Positions 7,640-18,301 of a DNA stretch of 40,058 bases are shown here, one piece after another. The position numbers and the translations under genes are program-made. The notes under the pieces were generated by a model. The model was not told the origin of the DNA. It did not search any database and saw only the letters and a list, made by a program, of their open reading frames with translations. Source of the DNA: Deltaproteobacteria bacterium (lineage in GTDB: Bacteria > Campylobacterota_A > Desulfurellia > JAGGSF01); contig JAGGSB010000037.1 of the NCBI GenBank assembly GCA_021159305.1, positions 1 to 40,058 of the forward strand. Reading direction: 5' to 3'. The number at the start of each line of letters is the position of its first letter. The stretch's first letter is position 1.

Positions 7640-8514
7640 TTATCTTTTAATAAATCTTTTAAGTATTGGAGAAATTCAGGAGCAAATTTTTTGTCTTTTA
7701 GTGCATAATTTATAGTGGCTTGTAAAAATCCCATTTTATCTCCACAATCATATCTTTTTCCCTCAATTTTATATCCATAGACGGGTTCCCTTTGCGTAAG
7801 GAGTTTTAAAGCATCAGTGAGTTGGATTTCCAATTTATCTTTATTGCTTTGCTCAATTAATTCTTCTAAGCGAGAAAATATTCCCGGGGTAAGAATATAT
7901 CTGCCCACAATAGCTAAGTTACTGGGTGCATCTTTTGGCTTTGGTTTTTCTACTAAGTCATCTATCTTGATTATATTTTTTCCAATTTCTTTTCCGCTCA
8001 CTATACCGTATTTACTTGTCTCTTTTCTCTCTACATCTTGTAGTCCAATGACGGAACAATTGAACTTTTCAAACACACCCAACATCTGTTGAATAGCACT
8101 CTTTTTAGTATCAATAATATCATCAGCCAAGATAACCGCAAATGGTTCATTACCCACTACTTCCTTTGCTCGCCAGATAGCATGACCCAATCCTTTTGGT
8201 TCTCTTTGCCGGACATATATATAATCTGCCATATAAGGTATTTTTCGCATCTGTTTCAATATTGATAATTTTCCCTGTTTTCTTAAGTAATATTCTAACT
8301 CAAAACAAATATCAAAATAATCTGCAATTGCTCTTTTGCCCCGACCTGTAATTAGTATAATTTGTTTTATATCTGCATCTACAGCTTCCATTATGCCGTA
8401 ATGAATCAATGGTTTATCAACCAAAGGAAGCATCTCCTTGGGCGATGCTTTTGTTGCAGGAAGAAATCTTGTTCCAAAGCCTCCCACCGGGAAAACAGCT
8501 TTTTTTATCTTCAT
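7636..8514 (-). CDS. galU: UTP--glucose-1-phosphate uridylyltransferase
   Basis: A 292-residue nucleotidyltransferase making UDP-glucose from UTP and glucose-1-phosphate for envelope polysaccharides. The signature is complete: the nucleotide loop GGFGTRFLPATKASPKEMLP (about residues 11-30), VDKPLIHYGIMEA, the conserved ILITGRGKRAIADYFD, AVILADDII with the metal-binding aspartate, and VEKP followed by GRYILTP. It overlaps glcF by four bases upstream and serS by four downstream, so translation is coupled on both sides. Confidence 0.95.
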   Translation of the reverse strand: MKIKKAVFPVGGFGTRFLPATKASPKEMLPLVDKPLIHYGIMEAVDADIKQIILITGRGKRAIADYFDICFELEYYLRKQGKLSILKQMRKIPYMADYIYVRQREPKGLGHAIWRAKEVVGNEPFAVILADDIIDTKKSAIQQMLGVFEKFNCSVIGLQDVERKETSKYGIVSGKEIGKNIIKIDDLVEKPKPKDAPSNLAIVGRYILTPGIFSRLEELIEQSNKDKLEIQLTDALKLLTQREPVYGYKIEGKRYDCGDKMGFLQATINYALKDKKFAPEFLQYLKDLLKDK

Positions 8515-9776
8515 TTTAATGCCTCATCTATTATTTCTAATGTATGCTTTACTTTTATATCATCCCTTCCTTTTATATGCAATGCTTCTGCTATCTGCAT
8601 AATACATCCACAGCAGCCGGTAACTACCGTATCTGCATTTGTCTCTATTATAGATTCTACCTTTCTCAATGCAATCTTTACAGAAGTTTCTCTAAAATCT
8701 ACACTAAATGAACCTGCATTACCACAACATGTGTCTGCATCTTTCATCTCCACAAAGTTTACGCCCTCTATGGCATTCAAAAGTGCACGTGGTTCTTGTT
8801 TGACTTTTTGTGCTCTACCGAGGTGGCAGGGATCATGATATGTAATTGTTCTCTCTTTTATTTTTGTTTTTTTTAACATTTCCTTTAAAGGAGTGTAGTC
8901 ATGTAAGTATTTTTCACTACTAATTATAAGCCTGGAAAATTTTTTTGCCTTTTCTAAGTATTCTTCATTTTCTATATAAGAAAACAATCTTTCATATTCA
9001 AATTTCATGGTTGAAGCACAGGTAGGGTCAATAACAATAACAAAATCTATATTTAAAGCATTAAACAAATCTATATTTTTTTTGGCTAATTCTACAGGCA
9101 CATCAATCAAACCAGAAAAATACAATGGTCCTCCACAGCATACCTGTTCTTTGGGAATAAGAATTTCGATATTTAGCTTTTTGCAAATTCTAATAAATGC
9201 ATCACCAATTTCTCTATAAGCATAATTTACGCCACAACCAGGAAAAATGGCGATTTTTCCATTTTTGCCTTCAATGTGTGAGGGATATTGTTCTAAAAAA
9301 GTCTTATCTGCGATGGGTAGAAGTAGTCTCTTTCTTTCAAGAAGTTTTGAACCTATGCGAGGCGACATGCCTTCTCTCGATGTGTCCAAATGCTGAACAA
9401 ATAAGATATTTTGCAAAAGACTTCCTGTTTTAGCCGCAAGATTCATTACCTTTCTGTTTTTCATAACAAGTGATAAAATACGTTTATAAAAGGGCACACT
9501 ATATTCCTGTGTATGTTTTATTCGGGCAAGAATCATGGCTAGATCTGTTTCTGCTTTGTTCGGACAAGCTTCTACGCATGTTGTGCACAAAAGGCATTTC
9601 CCTAAATATTCGTGTGCTTTTTTGGTAGAAAAATCTATATTGCCTTTCAAGAATTCTTCAACTAAAGTGATGTGCCCCCGGGCTACATATTGTTCTTTTT
9701 TTTCCTCTCTAAATACGGGACATACAGACCTGCACAGACCACATTTTACACATGTCTCCCATTTCTTATCTATCAT
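8511..9776 (-). CDS. glcF: GlcF-like iron-sulfur subunit of a 2-hydroxyacid oxidoreductase
   Basis: A 421-residue protein with two N-terminal [4Fe-4S] motifs, CVKCGLCRSVCP (residues 9-20) and CLLCTTCVEACP (about 61-72). Two CCG domains follow: the first around FPGCGVNYAY and CCGGPLYFSG, the second around DPCHLGR, TCCGNAGSF and TGCCGCIMQ. This is the layout of glycolate oxidase subunit GlcF and of the related LutA/HdrB-type electron-transfer proteins. It would pass electrons from the flavoprotein encoded just upstream (4-nt overlap) to quinone or another carrier. The substrate of the pair is not fixed by sequence: glycolate, D-lactate or D-2-hydroxyglutarate. Confidence 0.87.
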   Translation of the reverse strand: MIDKKWETCVKCGLCRSVCPVFREEKKEQYVARGHITLVEEFLKGNIDFSTKKAHEYLGKCLLCTTCVEACPNKAETDLAMILARIKHTQEYSVPFYKRILSLVMKNRKVMNLAAKTGSLLQNILFVQHLDTSREGMSPRIGSKLLERKRLLLPIADKTFLEQYPSHIEGKNGKIAIFPGCGVNYAYREIGDAFIRICKKLNIEILIPKEQVCCGGPLYFSGLIDVPVELAKKNIDLFNALNIDFVIVIDPTCASTMKFEYERLFSYIENEEYLEKAKKFSRLIISSEKYLHDYTPLKEMLKKTKIKERTITYHDPCHLGRAQKVKQEPRALLNAIEGVNFVEMKDADTCCGNAGSFSVDFRETSVKIALRKVESIIETNADTVVTGCCGCIMQIAEALHIKGRDDIKVKHTLEIIDEALK

Positions 9777-11143
9777 AGTTTCATCTTATGAGGATTGAGT
9801 ATGTTATAGGGATCTAATGCTTTTTTAATCTTTTTGAATATGTCAATTGTCTCTTTTCCCAGTTGTTTTTCCAGGAAATCTTGTTTTGTTATCCCTATGC
9901 CATGCTCACCAGAAATAGAACCTCCCATCTCAATCACCGTTTCAAATATCTCTACCATTGCACCTTTTGCTTTTTGTTCCTCATTGCTTCCTTTATTAAA
10001 CATGATGTTTGTATGGATATTTCCGTCGCCGGCATGACCAAAGTTTACAATAGGTAGATTGTGTTTTTTTGAAATTTCCTGAATGGATTCAATCATCTGG
10101 GGCAAACTTGCCCTTGGAACGACAACATCCTCATTTAATTTTCTGTCTCTTATTCTATTTAAAGAAGGCGATATAGATCTTCTTGCCTTCCATAAAAATT
10201 CCTCTTCTTCTTTATCTTTTGCTCTCTTTACATATTGAGCATTGTTTTTTTTACATACCTTTTCAATGAGAGAAAGTTCAGCTTCTACCGATTCTTCCAT
10301 ACCGTCGCATTCAATGATAAGCATAGCTTGAGCCTCTTTGGGTAATCCTATATGTAGGTAATCTTCTATTGCCCTGATGCAAGGTCCATCTATAAATTCC
10401 AGAGCGGAAGGTGTAATCTTGTCTGCTATAATATTACTCACGGTTTGAGCTGCTTCCTTCATGTCTGAAAAAGCAGCCTGAAGAACACTTTTAAAGGAAG
10501 GCAAAGGAATGAGTTTGAGAAATAATTTTGTGATAATGGCTAATGTTCCTTCTGAGCCTATCATTAAATCTTTTAAATTATATCCCGCAACATCCTTCAT
10601 ATTTTTTGAACCTGAGATTACAATCTCACCTGTAGGAAATACCAATTCCATGCCCAATATATAATTTTTTGTTACACCATATTTTACTGCTCTTGGTCCG
10701 CCAGCATTTTCTGCAACATTTCCTCCAATAGTGCAATACTTATAGCTGGAAGGGTCAGGAGGATAGAAAAGACCAAATTTCTCTACCTCTTCTCGTAAAT
10801 CGTAATTTATTACCCCTGCTTCAACATGAGCAACGAGATTTTCTGTATCTATCTCCAATGTTTTATTCATTTTTTCCAGGGATAAACATATACCTCCAGA
10901 GATGGGCAGGCTGCCGCCGGAGAAACCAGTGCCTGCTCCTCGAGGGACAATGGGTACTCTATATTCTGTGCAGAGTTTTAAAATGTGAGAAATCTGTTCC
11001 GTATTCTCTGGAAAAACAAGAAAATCCGGCAAATACATATTCTGAGTAGCATCATATGCGTAGTGTAATAGATCTATTTTATCTGCACTTACATTTTTCT
11101 TGTCTACGATTTTTATCAGTTCTTTTAGTATTTTATTTTTCAC
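9773..11143 (-). CDS. glcD: GlcD-like FAD-dependent 2-hydroxyacid dehydrogenase
   Basis: A 456-residue flavoprotein of the VAO/PCMH fold. The FAD-binding half shows PRGAGTGFSGGSLPISGG (about residues 74-91) and YCTIGGNVAENAGGPRAVKYG. The C-terminal FAD-oxidase domain shows the metal/substrate-binding GHAGDGNIHTNIM and GSISGEHGIG. Length and motifs match GlcD and D-lactate dehydrogenases. It sits between the NAD-glutamate dehydrogenase and glcF with four-base overlaps at both ends, so dehydrogenase and iron-sulfur partner are made together. Because the upstream enzyme yields 2-oxoglutarate, oxidation of D-2-hydroxyglutarate is a reasonable alternative to glycolate or lactate; this is inference from context. 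Confidence 0.88.
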   Translation of the reverse strand: MKNKILKELIKIVDKKNVSADKIDLLHYAYDATQNMYLPDFLVFPENTEQISHILKLCTEYRVPIVPRGAGTGFSGGSLPISGGICLSLEKMNKTLEIDTENLVAHVEAGVINYDLREEVEKFGLFYPPDPSSYKYCTIGGNVAENAGGPRAVKYGVTKNYILGMELVFPTGEIVISGSKNMKDVAGYNLKDLMIGSEGTLAIITKLFLKLIPLPSFKSVLQAAFSDMKEAAQTVSNIIADKITPSALEFIDGPCIRAIEDYLHIGLPKEAQAMLIIECDGMEESVEAELSLIEKVCKKNNAQYVKRAKDKEEEEFLWKARRSISPSLNRIRDRKLNEDVVVPRASLPQMIESIQEISKKHNLPIVNFGHAGDGNIHTNIMFNKGSNEEQKAKGAMVEIFETVIEMGGSISGEHGIGITKQDFLEKQLGKETIDIFKKIKKALDPYNILNPHKMKL

Positions 11144-14100
11144 CTTAAGATTGCCTGTAATGTATCATATAAAAGAACAAAAGGATGTAAATTTTCAATT
11201 GATATTCCTCTTAAAGATGCAAATTTCCTTGCTAATATTTCATATTCTTCCCTTCTGCTGTCTACAAGTTTTTGGACATCTCCATCAAATTCTTTAACTG
11301 CCTTCATAGTGAGGGTAGAACCAGCGAGGAAGTAATTCTTTACCATCCACAGCTGGGCTTTTCTATCCCACTCGTTGGTAATAGGTATACTTTTTACATT
11401 TTCTATTATCTTTGAGATAAAAAATGTTTCCTTTATTTTAGTGATTGTTCTTACTACATCTTCAAGGTCTTTTTGTAAGAGTTTTGAAATATTAAAGGCA
11501 GGAATAAAGTCTTCTACAAAATAGAATTTAGCAACCTCAAGAGCAGTATCCTTATCTAATCCTTTTTTAATCAGTTTATCCACCTTGTCCAAAAATGCGT
11601 CTTTAAATAGACCGCCAATGCATTTTTTATTAAATTCATTGAAACATTGTTTAGCTTCTTCAATATGTTTTCTATCTATAGATATGTTTTTCCCCAGCAG
11701 ATAAATTTCCTGTGTAGCCATCAACTCTACAGACATAAACATATCTATACACACCGCATAGATGAAATCCTGGGGGATTTTATTTTCCTCTTCAAACAAT
11801 TTAGTTCTCACATCCACAAGACCTGTAGCCTCGTACATAAAGATGAGAGATTTAACAATGATTGTGTAATTTACGCCGGTAGAGAGAAATATTTTAAATA
11901 AAGAAGGTGAACCGCCATTATTTATAAGAAGATTTGTAATGTAAGTAGATGCAATTTCCCTTTTTAAAGGATGTTTCTCTATCATTTCAGCAAAGTTTTC
12001 TCTTATATAAGAAGGAAAATATGAAATGGCATATTTGTCTATAATGTTTTCGTTTATCGTGTTTTTTTGGATAATACTGTTTTTGACTAATATTTTCATA
12101 TAAGCCATAACTATACACAACTCGGGCCTGGTAAACGATATATTCTTGCTTAGGCGAGCAAGATATTCTTTTCTGGTGGGCAAGGAATATTCCTTTTCAC
12201 TTAATATACCTTCTCTTTGTAAATATCGCAGGAGCTCATAAAATATATCTGGTTCTTTTTTTGCCCTTCTTTCATCTAATGAAATAGAAAAACTCTGCAT
12301 ATAGTTATGAACAATTACCCTCAAAACAACCTGTTCAGTGAGGTTTTCCAACAATTCATTTTTCTCACTCATATCTTTAATAAGACCTTCTTTCATTAAA
12401 ACATGTAAGAAGATCTTCAAGTTTACCTCATGGTCGGACAAATCTACACCACCTGAGTTATCCAGGGCATCTGTATTTATCCTTCCGCCACCCATAGCAT
12501 ATTCAACACGCGCCTTCTGCGTAAATCCTAAATTTCCTCCTTCTCCTACTACCCTTGCCTTAAGCTCATTGGCATTAACCCTTACACCGTCATTTGCTCT
12601 ATCTTCTACCTCAGACTGACTTTCTGTAGATGCTTTTACATAAGTGCCGATTCCTCCATTCCACAAAAGATCAATTTTTGCTTTTAAGATGAGTTTAATT
12701 ATTTCTTCACCCGAAAGTTCATCTTTGTCTGTTTGAAGAAGAGATTTTGCCTCTTTTGAGAGATTTATAGATTTTACATTTCTATTAACTACGAATCCTC
12801 CTTTTGAAAGAAGAGGTTTACCATAATGTTCCCAGGAGAGACATTGCTTAAACAGGCGCAATCTTTCTGTATAGGATTTTTCTTTATCCGGTAAAGGATC
12901 AACAAATATTTCCTTATGATTAAATGCAGCTTTTAATAATAAGTTTGGTGAAAGAATCATAAAGTTACCAAACACATCTCCACTCATATCTCCAATACCG
13001 CATACAGATATCTCTTCTTTTTCTATATTTTTTCCTAATTCTCTAAAGTGTCTCTTTACACATTCCCAGGCACCTCTTGCAGTGATACCAATTTTCTTGT
13101 GGTCATAGCCGTATATTCCTCCACTGGCAAATGCATCCTTTAACCAGAAGTTATACTTCCTGGAGATTTCATTGGCGGTATCAGAAAAGGTAGCGGTACC
13201 TTTATCAGCAGCCACAACTAAATACGGATCTTTTTCATCGTAGCATACAACATTTTCAGGATGAACAATCTTGCCTTCTATGTAGTTATCTGTAATGTTC
13301 AACATTCCCCTGATTAGTGTTTTATATGCTTCTTTCCCGGAGATTTCATTTCTTTTGATTATGAATCCTCCCTTTGATCCGGTAGGCACAATCACGCTAT
13401 TTTTTACTATTTGTGTTTTCATCAAGTCATCAATTTCCACTCGAAAATCAGATGGTCGGTCGCTCCATCTTATACCACCTCGCGCTATCTTTCCTGCTCG
13501 CAAATGCACTCCTTCCATAGAAGAAGAATGAACATATATTTCGTAAAATGGTTTTGGTAATAGCATGGTTGTAATATTTTTACTGTCTATCTTAAAGGAC
13601 ATATAATGTCTTTCTTTGTTTAAGAAAAAATCTGTTCTTAAAATATTTTGTATAATATTAAATAAACTATTTACAATGCGGTATTCATGCACATCTTCAA
13701 TATTAGAGAGTATATATTCTATATCTTTACGAATTTTATTTTGTTTTTCTTGGTTTAAGCTTTTAGAATCAAATCTGACATGAAAATATTGTGCAAACAA
13801 CAAAGAGAGTTTACTATACTTGAGCAAAACATTGTTTATAAATTTTTCACTTAATTGCTGGTTTATTTGCAGAAGATAGTTTCTTGAAGCTCTCAAAAAA
13901 TCAATGTCTTTGTAATTTAGAGAAGCTTTTACAGTTAGTTTGTTTAATGCATCATCTTCTACCACCTTTTCCCATGCTTTTTTAAAGTTTTCCTCAATTA
14001 TAGGAAAGCATTGCTTATCCTGTTTTACTTCACCTGTAGTGATGCTAAATCTTTGTATATAGACAGTTTTTTCTACTTTTATCTCAAGAAAATCCTCGTA

Positions 14101-15771
14101 TAAAACAGTTAATCCCAGGTTTCTTAAAATAGGCAATATTTCATACAGTGGGATGCGTGAGAGGGAATAGATCTTAAAATATGTTTCTTTCTCCTTATAT
14201 ATACTTGCTTCTGTTGTTTTTGTTGAAAATACTTTCTCTACCTTACCTACATCAAATGCCGCCTCAACAGGCGTGGTGTGAGATGTATATTCCTCTGTGA
14301 ATTTCGCTACATATCTTTTAAGAATAGATGGTGCATTTTCTCTGGAAAAATAATTATGTATTTCTCTTCCAAATTCTTCTTGCCAGGAAATGGCAATTTT
14401 TTGCACTTCTTTTTCTATTCTTTTTACATCTGGCAGTTCTTTTTCTTTTGATACTATATAATAATGTAATCTTATTATGCGACTACTTTGAGCGATTGTC
14501 TTGTATTCTATATTGACAGCATTAAATGCCTGCTCTAAAAAATTTGTTATTTTATCCACCGTGGTGCGGCTGTACAGCCTATAAGGCAAAACAACAACCA
14601 GGGAGAATCCCCTCACTGAAGTGGTAGGAACAATAAAAACATGCACATGTTGCTCAGTTTCGGATGTAAGCAATCTGTAAATGACATCATTTAAGTCCCT
14701 TGTTTTTAATACAAACAATTCTTCTTTTGGCAGTGTGTTAAATATATCCGTTATATGTTGATGTTCAAATGAGTTTTCTGGTATACCTTCTTCAAAAAGA
14801 ACCCGGTCCAACTTAGATTTGAGAAAGGGAATATTGGATGCCCGCTCAATGAGTGCTTGAGGCATAAACATTCCCATAAATACATTGCGTCCTACGATCT
14901 TCCCTTTTTTATCAAAACAGGCAATAGATATATAGTCCATGCGTGTCTTTCTATAGACATTACTTATAGCATTTGTCTTATCAATCACAAAGACTTCCTC
15001 TTTTTTTATTCTCTCTTGAGCAATGGCTGGTAGAATATTTATGTTTTTTCTCTCTTTGAATTTTGAATGTTCAACATCCCTTAAGATTCCCAATGCATCT
15101 TTTTTATTTGCCTGTATGAATAATTCTCCTTGCTCATGGATTATTCTGTAAGAACGAAAACCCAAAAACAAAAAATTTCCCTCTAAAAGCCACAATAAAA
15201 GGGATTTCGCATCTTCTATATCCTTTTCGCTTGTCTTGCTAAGATAAATAGGGTCATTTAGATTTCTTACAATGGTTTTTAACTCTTGTTTTATCTTTTC
15301 AAAATCTTGTTTAGCAATGAGGGATTCGGCAATAGCTTTCTTGCTTTTTTTATTTATTTCTTTTTTCACTGAATCTGGTATATAGTTTACACATGCATAT
15401 ATGAGAAGCTCTTTATCTCCTATATCTAATGGACCTTTTATAGAAATTATGTTTCCCTGTTTGTCTCTTTCTACAGTAAATATGGGGTGAATAACAAATT
15501 CTATTCGCAGATTGTATTCAGAAAAGAGAGATGTAATACTGTCCATGATGAATGGACTGTTGTTTACCAGTATTTTAATTATAGAAAAAACATTTCCTTT
15601 AAATTTCTTATCTTCTATTAGAATTCTTGTAGGTTCTGTTCTTTTTTCTATGAATGTAAAGGAATCTTCAATAATAATTCTGGTAACATTTTTATCTGAG
15701 GATAATGCATATATTCTTAATCCTTTATCAATAACATCTTTCCATTGTTTGTGTAGGGCTTCTTTTATCAC
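11140..15771 (-). CDS. gdh: Large NAD-dependent glutamate dehydrogenase (GDH-180 type)
   Basis: A 1543-residue enzyme converting L-glutamate + NAD to 2-oxoglutarate, ammonium and NADH. The catalytic core is recognisable near residues 750-960: ARGGIRWSDRPSDFRVEIDD, the lysine-bearing VPTGSKGGFII, VVAADKGTATFSDTAN and GIGDMSGDVFGNF. The N-terminal half carries the regulatory ACT-like modules of this family and the C-terminal third is helical. It is slightly shorter than the common 1600-residue proteobacterial form. The only upstream start in frame is a GTG at 15771 (a TAG lies five codons earlier), without a Shine-Dalgarno. It leads the operon gdh-glcD-glcF-galU-serS and diverges from icd. Function in glutamate catabolism is established for the family. 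Confidence 0.95.
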   Translation of the reverse strand: MIKEALHKQWKDVIDKGLRIYALSSDKNVTRIIIEDSFTFIEKRTEPTRILIEDKKFKGNVFSIIKILVNNSPFIMDSITSLFSEYNLRIEFVIHPIFTVERDKQGNIISIKGPLDIGDKELLIYACVNYIPDSVKKEINKKSKKAIAESLIAKQDFEKIKQELKTIVRNLNDPIYLSKTSEKDIEDAKSLLLWLLEGNFLFLGFRSYRIIHEQGELFIQANKKDALGILRDVEHSKFKERKNINILPAIAQERIKKEEVFVIDKTNAISNVYRKTRMDYISIACFDKKGKIVGRNVFMGMFMPQALIERASNIPFLKSKLDRVLFEEGIPENSFEHQHITDIFNTLPKEELFVLKTRDLNDVIYRLLTSETEQHVHVFIVPTTSVRGFSLVVVLPYRLYSRTTVDKITNFLEQAFNAVNIEYKTIAQSSRIIRLHYYIVSKEKELPDVKRIEKEVQKIAISWQEEFGREIHNYFSRENAPSILKRYVAKFTEEYTSHTTPVEAAFDVGKVEKVFSTKTTEASIYKEKETYFKIYSLSRIPLYEILPILRNLGLTVLYEDFLEIKVEKTVYIQRFSITTGEVKQDKQCFPIIEENFKKAWEKVVEDDALNKLTVKASLNYKDIDFLRASRNYLLQINQQLSEKFINNVLLKYSKLSLLFAQYFHVRFDSKSLNQEKQNKIRKDIEYILSNIEDVHEYRIVNSLFNIIQNILRTDFFLNKERHYMSFKIDSKNITTMLLPKPFYEIYVHSSSMEGVHLRAGKIARGGIRWSDRPSDFRVEIDDLMKTQIVKNSVIVPTGSKGGFIIKRNEISGKEAYKTLIRGMLNITDNYIEGKIVHPENVVCYDEKDPYLVVAADKGTATFSDTANEISRKYNFWLKDAFASGGIYGYDHKKIGITARGAWECVKRHFRELGKNIEKEEISVCGIGDMSGDVFGNFMILSPNLLLKAAFNHKEIFVDPLPDKEKSYTERLRLFKQCLSWEHYGKPLLSKGGFVVNRNVKSINLSKEAKSLLQTDKDELSGEEIIKLILKAKIDLLWNGGIGTYVKASTESQSEVEDRANDGVRVNANELKARVVGEGGNLGFTQKARVEYAMGGGRINTDALDNSGGVDLSDHEVNLKIFLHVLMKEGLIKDMSEKNELLENLTEQVVLRVIVHNYMQSFSISLDERRAKKEPDIFYELLRYLQREGILSEKEYSLPTRKEYLARLSKNISFTRPELCIVMAYMKILVKNSIIQKNTINENIIDKYAISYFPSYIRENFAEMIEKHPLKREIASTYITNLLINNGGSPSLFKIFLSTGVNYTIIVKSLIFMYEATGLVDVRTKLFEEENKIPQDFIYAVCIDMFMSVELMATQEIYLLGKNISIDRKHIEEAKQCFNEFNKKCIGGLFKDAFLDKVDKLIKKGLDKDTALEVAKFYFVEDFIPAFNISKLLQKDLEDVVRTITKIKETFFISKIIENVKSIPITNEWDRKAQLWMVKNYFLAGSTLTMKAVKEFDGDVQKLVDSRREEYEILARKFASLRGISIENLHPFVLLYDTLQAILR

Positions 15772-15780
15772 AATGTATAA

Positions 15781-15809
15781 AAACTATCAAAATCTGCTTT
15801 TCTTTGCAA
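15781..15809 (-). promoter_or_regulatory. Candidate promoter of the gdh operon
   Basis: Minus-strand TTGCAA (15804-15809), 17-base spacer, TAGTTT (15781-15786). The GTG start lies only nine bases beyond the -10 box, so the mRNA would be leaderless or nearly so. The boxes are imperfect. Confidence 0.4.
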
Positions 15810-15836
15810 TAGAATTTTCATGACACTCTGGAGGAT

Positions 15837-15865
15837 TTGACAATATTTGATGTTTCGTATATAGT
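15837..15865 (+). promoter_or_regulatory. Sigma70-type promoter of icd
   Basis: A perfect -35 TTGACA (15837-15842), 17-base spacer and -10 TATAGT (15860-15865) lie in the gap between the divergent gdh and icd genes. The predicted leader is about 50 nt and ends in an A/T-rich hairpin AAAATT...AATTTT (15899-15922) whose loop holds the Shine-Dalgarno AAGGAGG. Confidence 0.75.
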
Positions 15866-15922
15866 GTGAGGTAAAGTGAGAGTTTAAATGTATTCTATAA
15901 AATTAGATGAAGGAGGAATTTT

Positions 15923-18169
15923 ATGGAAGGAAAAGTACCAAAGATAACATGGACAAAGAACGATGAGGCTCCGTATTTGGCATCATTTTCCCTGTTGCCC
16001 GCCGTAAAAAAGTTCTTGGATGCAGCTGGTATTGAAATTGAAATGAAGGATATTTCACTGGCAGGAAGGGTATTGGCAAATTTCCCAGATTATTTGAAAG
16101 AAGATCAGAGAGTCCCCGATGACTTAGCTGAGTTAGGAGGCCTGGTAGTAGATGACCCTGATTTTAATCTTATCAAACTACCCAACATAAGTGCTGCAGT
16201 GCCACAATTGAAGGCTACCATAAAGGAATTGCAAAGTAAGGGATATAATGTTCCTGATTATCCTGAGGAACCTAAAACAGAAGAAGAAAAGGAAATTCAT
16301 GATAGATATGCAAAGGTTTTAGGAAGTGCTGTTAACCCTGTGATAAGACAGGGAAACTGTGTTCGTATGGTTCCTAAACCGGTCAAAGAGAGCGCGAAAA
16401 AATATCCAGAACTCATGGCAGGAGGAATGCCTTTAAAAGAGTGGAGTAAGGACTCTAAAACCCATGTAGCACATATGGACAGTGAAGATTTCTATGAGCA
16501 TGAAAAGTCTGTAACAGTAGAAAAGGCAACAAAGGTAAAAATAGAGTTTACCGATGAGAATGGCAATACCTCTGTAATGAGGGAGTTGCCTCTCACAGAA
16601 GGGGAAATATTGGATGGCACCTTCATGAATGTAAAGGCTTTACAGAAATTTTATGAAGAGCAAATAAAAGATGCAAAGAAAAAAGATATTTTATGGTCAC
16701 TGCATCTGAAGGCTACCATGATGAAGGTTTCTGATCCTGTGATGTTTGGTTATGCAGTAAAAGCATACTTTAAAGATGTTTTTGAGAAGCACGCCAAAAC
16801 ATTTGAGGAAATAGGTGTAAATCCAAACAACGGTTTAGCAGATTTATATTTGAAGATACAAGAGTTGCCAGAAGATAAGAGGAAAGAAATAGAAGCAGAC
16901 ATACAGGCTGTTTACGATAAGAATCCAGCAATGTTTATGGTTGATTCCGGTAAAGGTATTACAAATTTGCACTCACCCAATCTTGTAATTATAGATGCTT
17001 CTCTACCCACTATTATCAGAGATGGTGGAAAAGCATGGGGTCCGGATAATAAACAGCACGATGTGAAAATAGTGATACCGGATAGATGTTATGCCACATC
17101 ATATGAAGAGGTTGTTGAAGATTGCAAGAGGAACGGCGCTTTTGATAGGGGAACAATGGGAACAGTTATAAACGTTGGGCTTATGGCGATGAAAGCAGAA
17201 GAGTATGGCTCTCATGATAAGACATTTATGGCACCATCTGATGGAACTTTTCGTGTTGTTGATGAAAGCGGTAAGGTGTTGATAGAACAGAAAGTTGAAA
17301 AAGACGATATCTGGAGGGGTTGTCAGGTCAAGGATATCGCAGTCAAAGATTGGGCAAAAATTGGTGTAGAGCAGGCAAGGAAAACAGGTTATTCTACGAT
17401 TTTTTGGCTTGATGAGAATAGGGGCCATGATGCAGAAGTAATAAAAAAGGTGAATGAATGCTTAAAGGATTATGATACAACAGGTCTTGATATTCGTATA
17501 ATGAAGCCTTCGGAGGCCATGAGATTCACAGCTGAGAAGGTTAGAAAGAGTGAAAATGTAATAAGCGTTACGGGGAATGCTTTGAGGGATTACCTAACAG
17601 ACCTATTCCCCATCACCGAAGCAGGAACAAGCGCAAAGGTGCTTTCTATAGTTCCATTGTTGGCTGGTGGTCTCATGTCTGAGGCTGGTGCCGGGGGTTC
17701 CGCTCCAAAACATGCCCAGCAACTCTTAGAAGAAGGTCACTTAAGGTGGGATTCTACTGCTGAGTTTACAGCACTAACCTCGGCTTTAAGATTTATTGAG
17801 GAAAAATACAATCATAAGAAGGCAAAGCTTTTAGCTGATACCTCTGAAAAAGCAGTGACCAAACTCTTACTCAATAAATTATGGCCAGGAAGGAAAGCTG
17901 GACAACATGACAATAGAGGGGAGATTTATTATTTCATTAGATATTGGGCTGAAGCTTTGGCAGAGCAGGATGAAGACAAAGAGCTTAAGAAGAAATTTGA
18001 AAAACCAGCTAAGGAATTGGCAGAGAACGAATCCAAAATAAATGAAGAACTTATTGCTGCTCAGGGTCATCCCGTTGATATAGGTGGCTACTACTTACCT
18101 GATGAAGATAAGATTGCAAAAGTGATGCGACCCAGTCCAACCTTAAACGCTATAGTAGATGCCATTTAA
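15923..18169 (+). CDS. icd: Monomeric NADP-dependent isocitrate dehydrogenase
   Basis: A 748-residue protein of the monomeric (type II) isocitrate dehydrogenase family, usual length about 740. It oxidatively decarboxylates isocitrate to 2-oxoglutarate. Diagnostic blocks: [92 protein letters not shown] and [14 protein letters not shown]. The residues that contact the 2'-phosphate of NADP in the Azotobacter enzyme appear conserved (His in GSAPKHAQQ, Arg in LRWDS, Arg in DNRG), so NADP rather than NAD is predicted. A strong AAGGAGG precedes the ATG. It has its own promoter and terminator and lies between gdh and the kor operon, which make and consume the same product. Confidence 0.97.
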   Translation: MEGKVPKITWTKNDEAPYLASFSLLPAVKKFLDAAGIEIEMKDISLAGRVLANFPDYLKEDQRVPDDLAELGGLVVDDPDFNLIKLPNISAAVPQLKATIKELQSKGYNVPDYPEEPKTEEEKEIHDRYAKVLGSAVNPVIRQGNCVRMVPKPVKESAKKYPELMAGGMPLKEWSKDSKTHVAHMDSEDFYEHEKSVTVEKATKVKIEFTDENGNTSVMRELPLTEGEILDGTFMNVKALQKFYEEQIKDAKKKDILWSLHLKATMMKVSDPVMFGYAVKAYFKDVFEKHAKTFEEIGVNPNNGLADLYLKIQELPEDKRKEIEADIQAVYDKNPAMFMVDSGKGITNLHSPNLVIIDASLPTIIRDGGKAWGPDNKQHDVKIVIPDRCYATSYEEVVEDCKRNGAFDRGTMGTVINVGLMAMKAEEYGSHDKTFMAPSDGTFRVVDESGKVLIEQKVEKDDIWRGCQVKDIAVKDWAKIGVEQARKTGYSTIFWLDENRGHDAEVIKKVNECLKDYDTTGLDIRIMKPSEAMRFTAEKVRKSENVISVTGNALRDYLTDLFPITEAGTSAKVLSIVPLLAGGLMSEAGAGGSAPKHAQQLLEEGHLRWDSTAEFTALTSALRFIEEKYNHKKAKLLADTSEKAVTKLLLNKLWPGRKAGQHDNRGEIYYFIRYWAEALAEQDEDKELKKKFEKPAKELAENESKINEELIAAQGHPVDIGGYYLPDEDKIAKVMRPSPTLNAIVDAI

Positions 18170-18183
18170 CTTTCAAATAATTG

Positions 18184-18222
18184 GAGGTCAGGTTTTCTAT
18201 AAAAGGAAGCTTGACCTCTTTT
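18184..18222 (+). terminator. Rho-independent terminator of icd
   Basis: Stem GAGGTCA/TGACCTC with partial inner pairing (TTTC/GGAA), followed by TTTT, 15 bases after the icd stop. Confidence 0.75.
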
Positions 18223-18301
18223 CCCCTTAATTGTTTCCTTAAGAAAATGCAAGTATTTAAGCGAATTGCACATCAGCTGAGCCTGTTTTTAACAAAACTT
18301 T

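Noticed and set aside
11647-14516. Several open frames of 60-90 codons opposite the large glutamate dehydrogenase gene
   Set aside because: They are antisense shadows of a strongly conserved coding sequence, with no start signals of their own.
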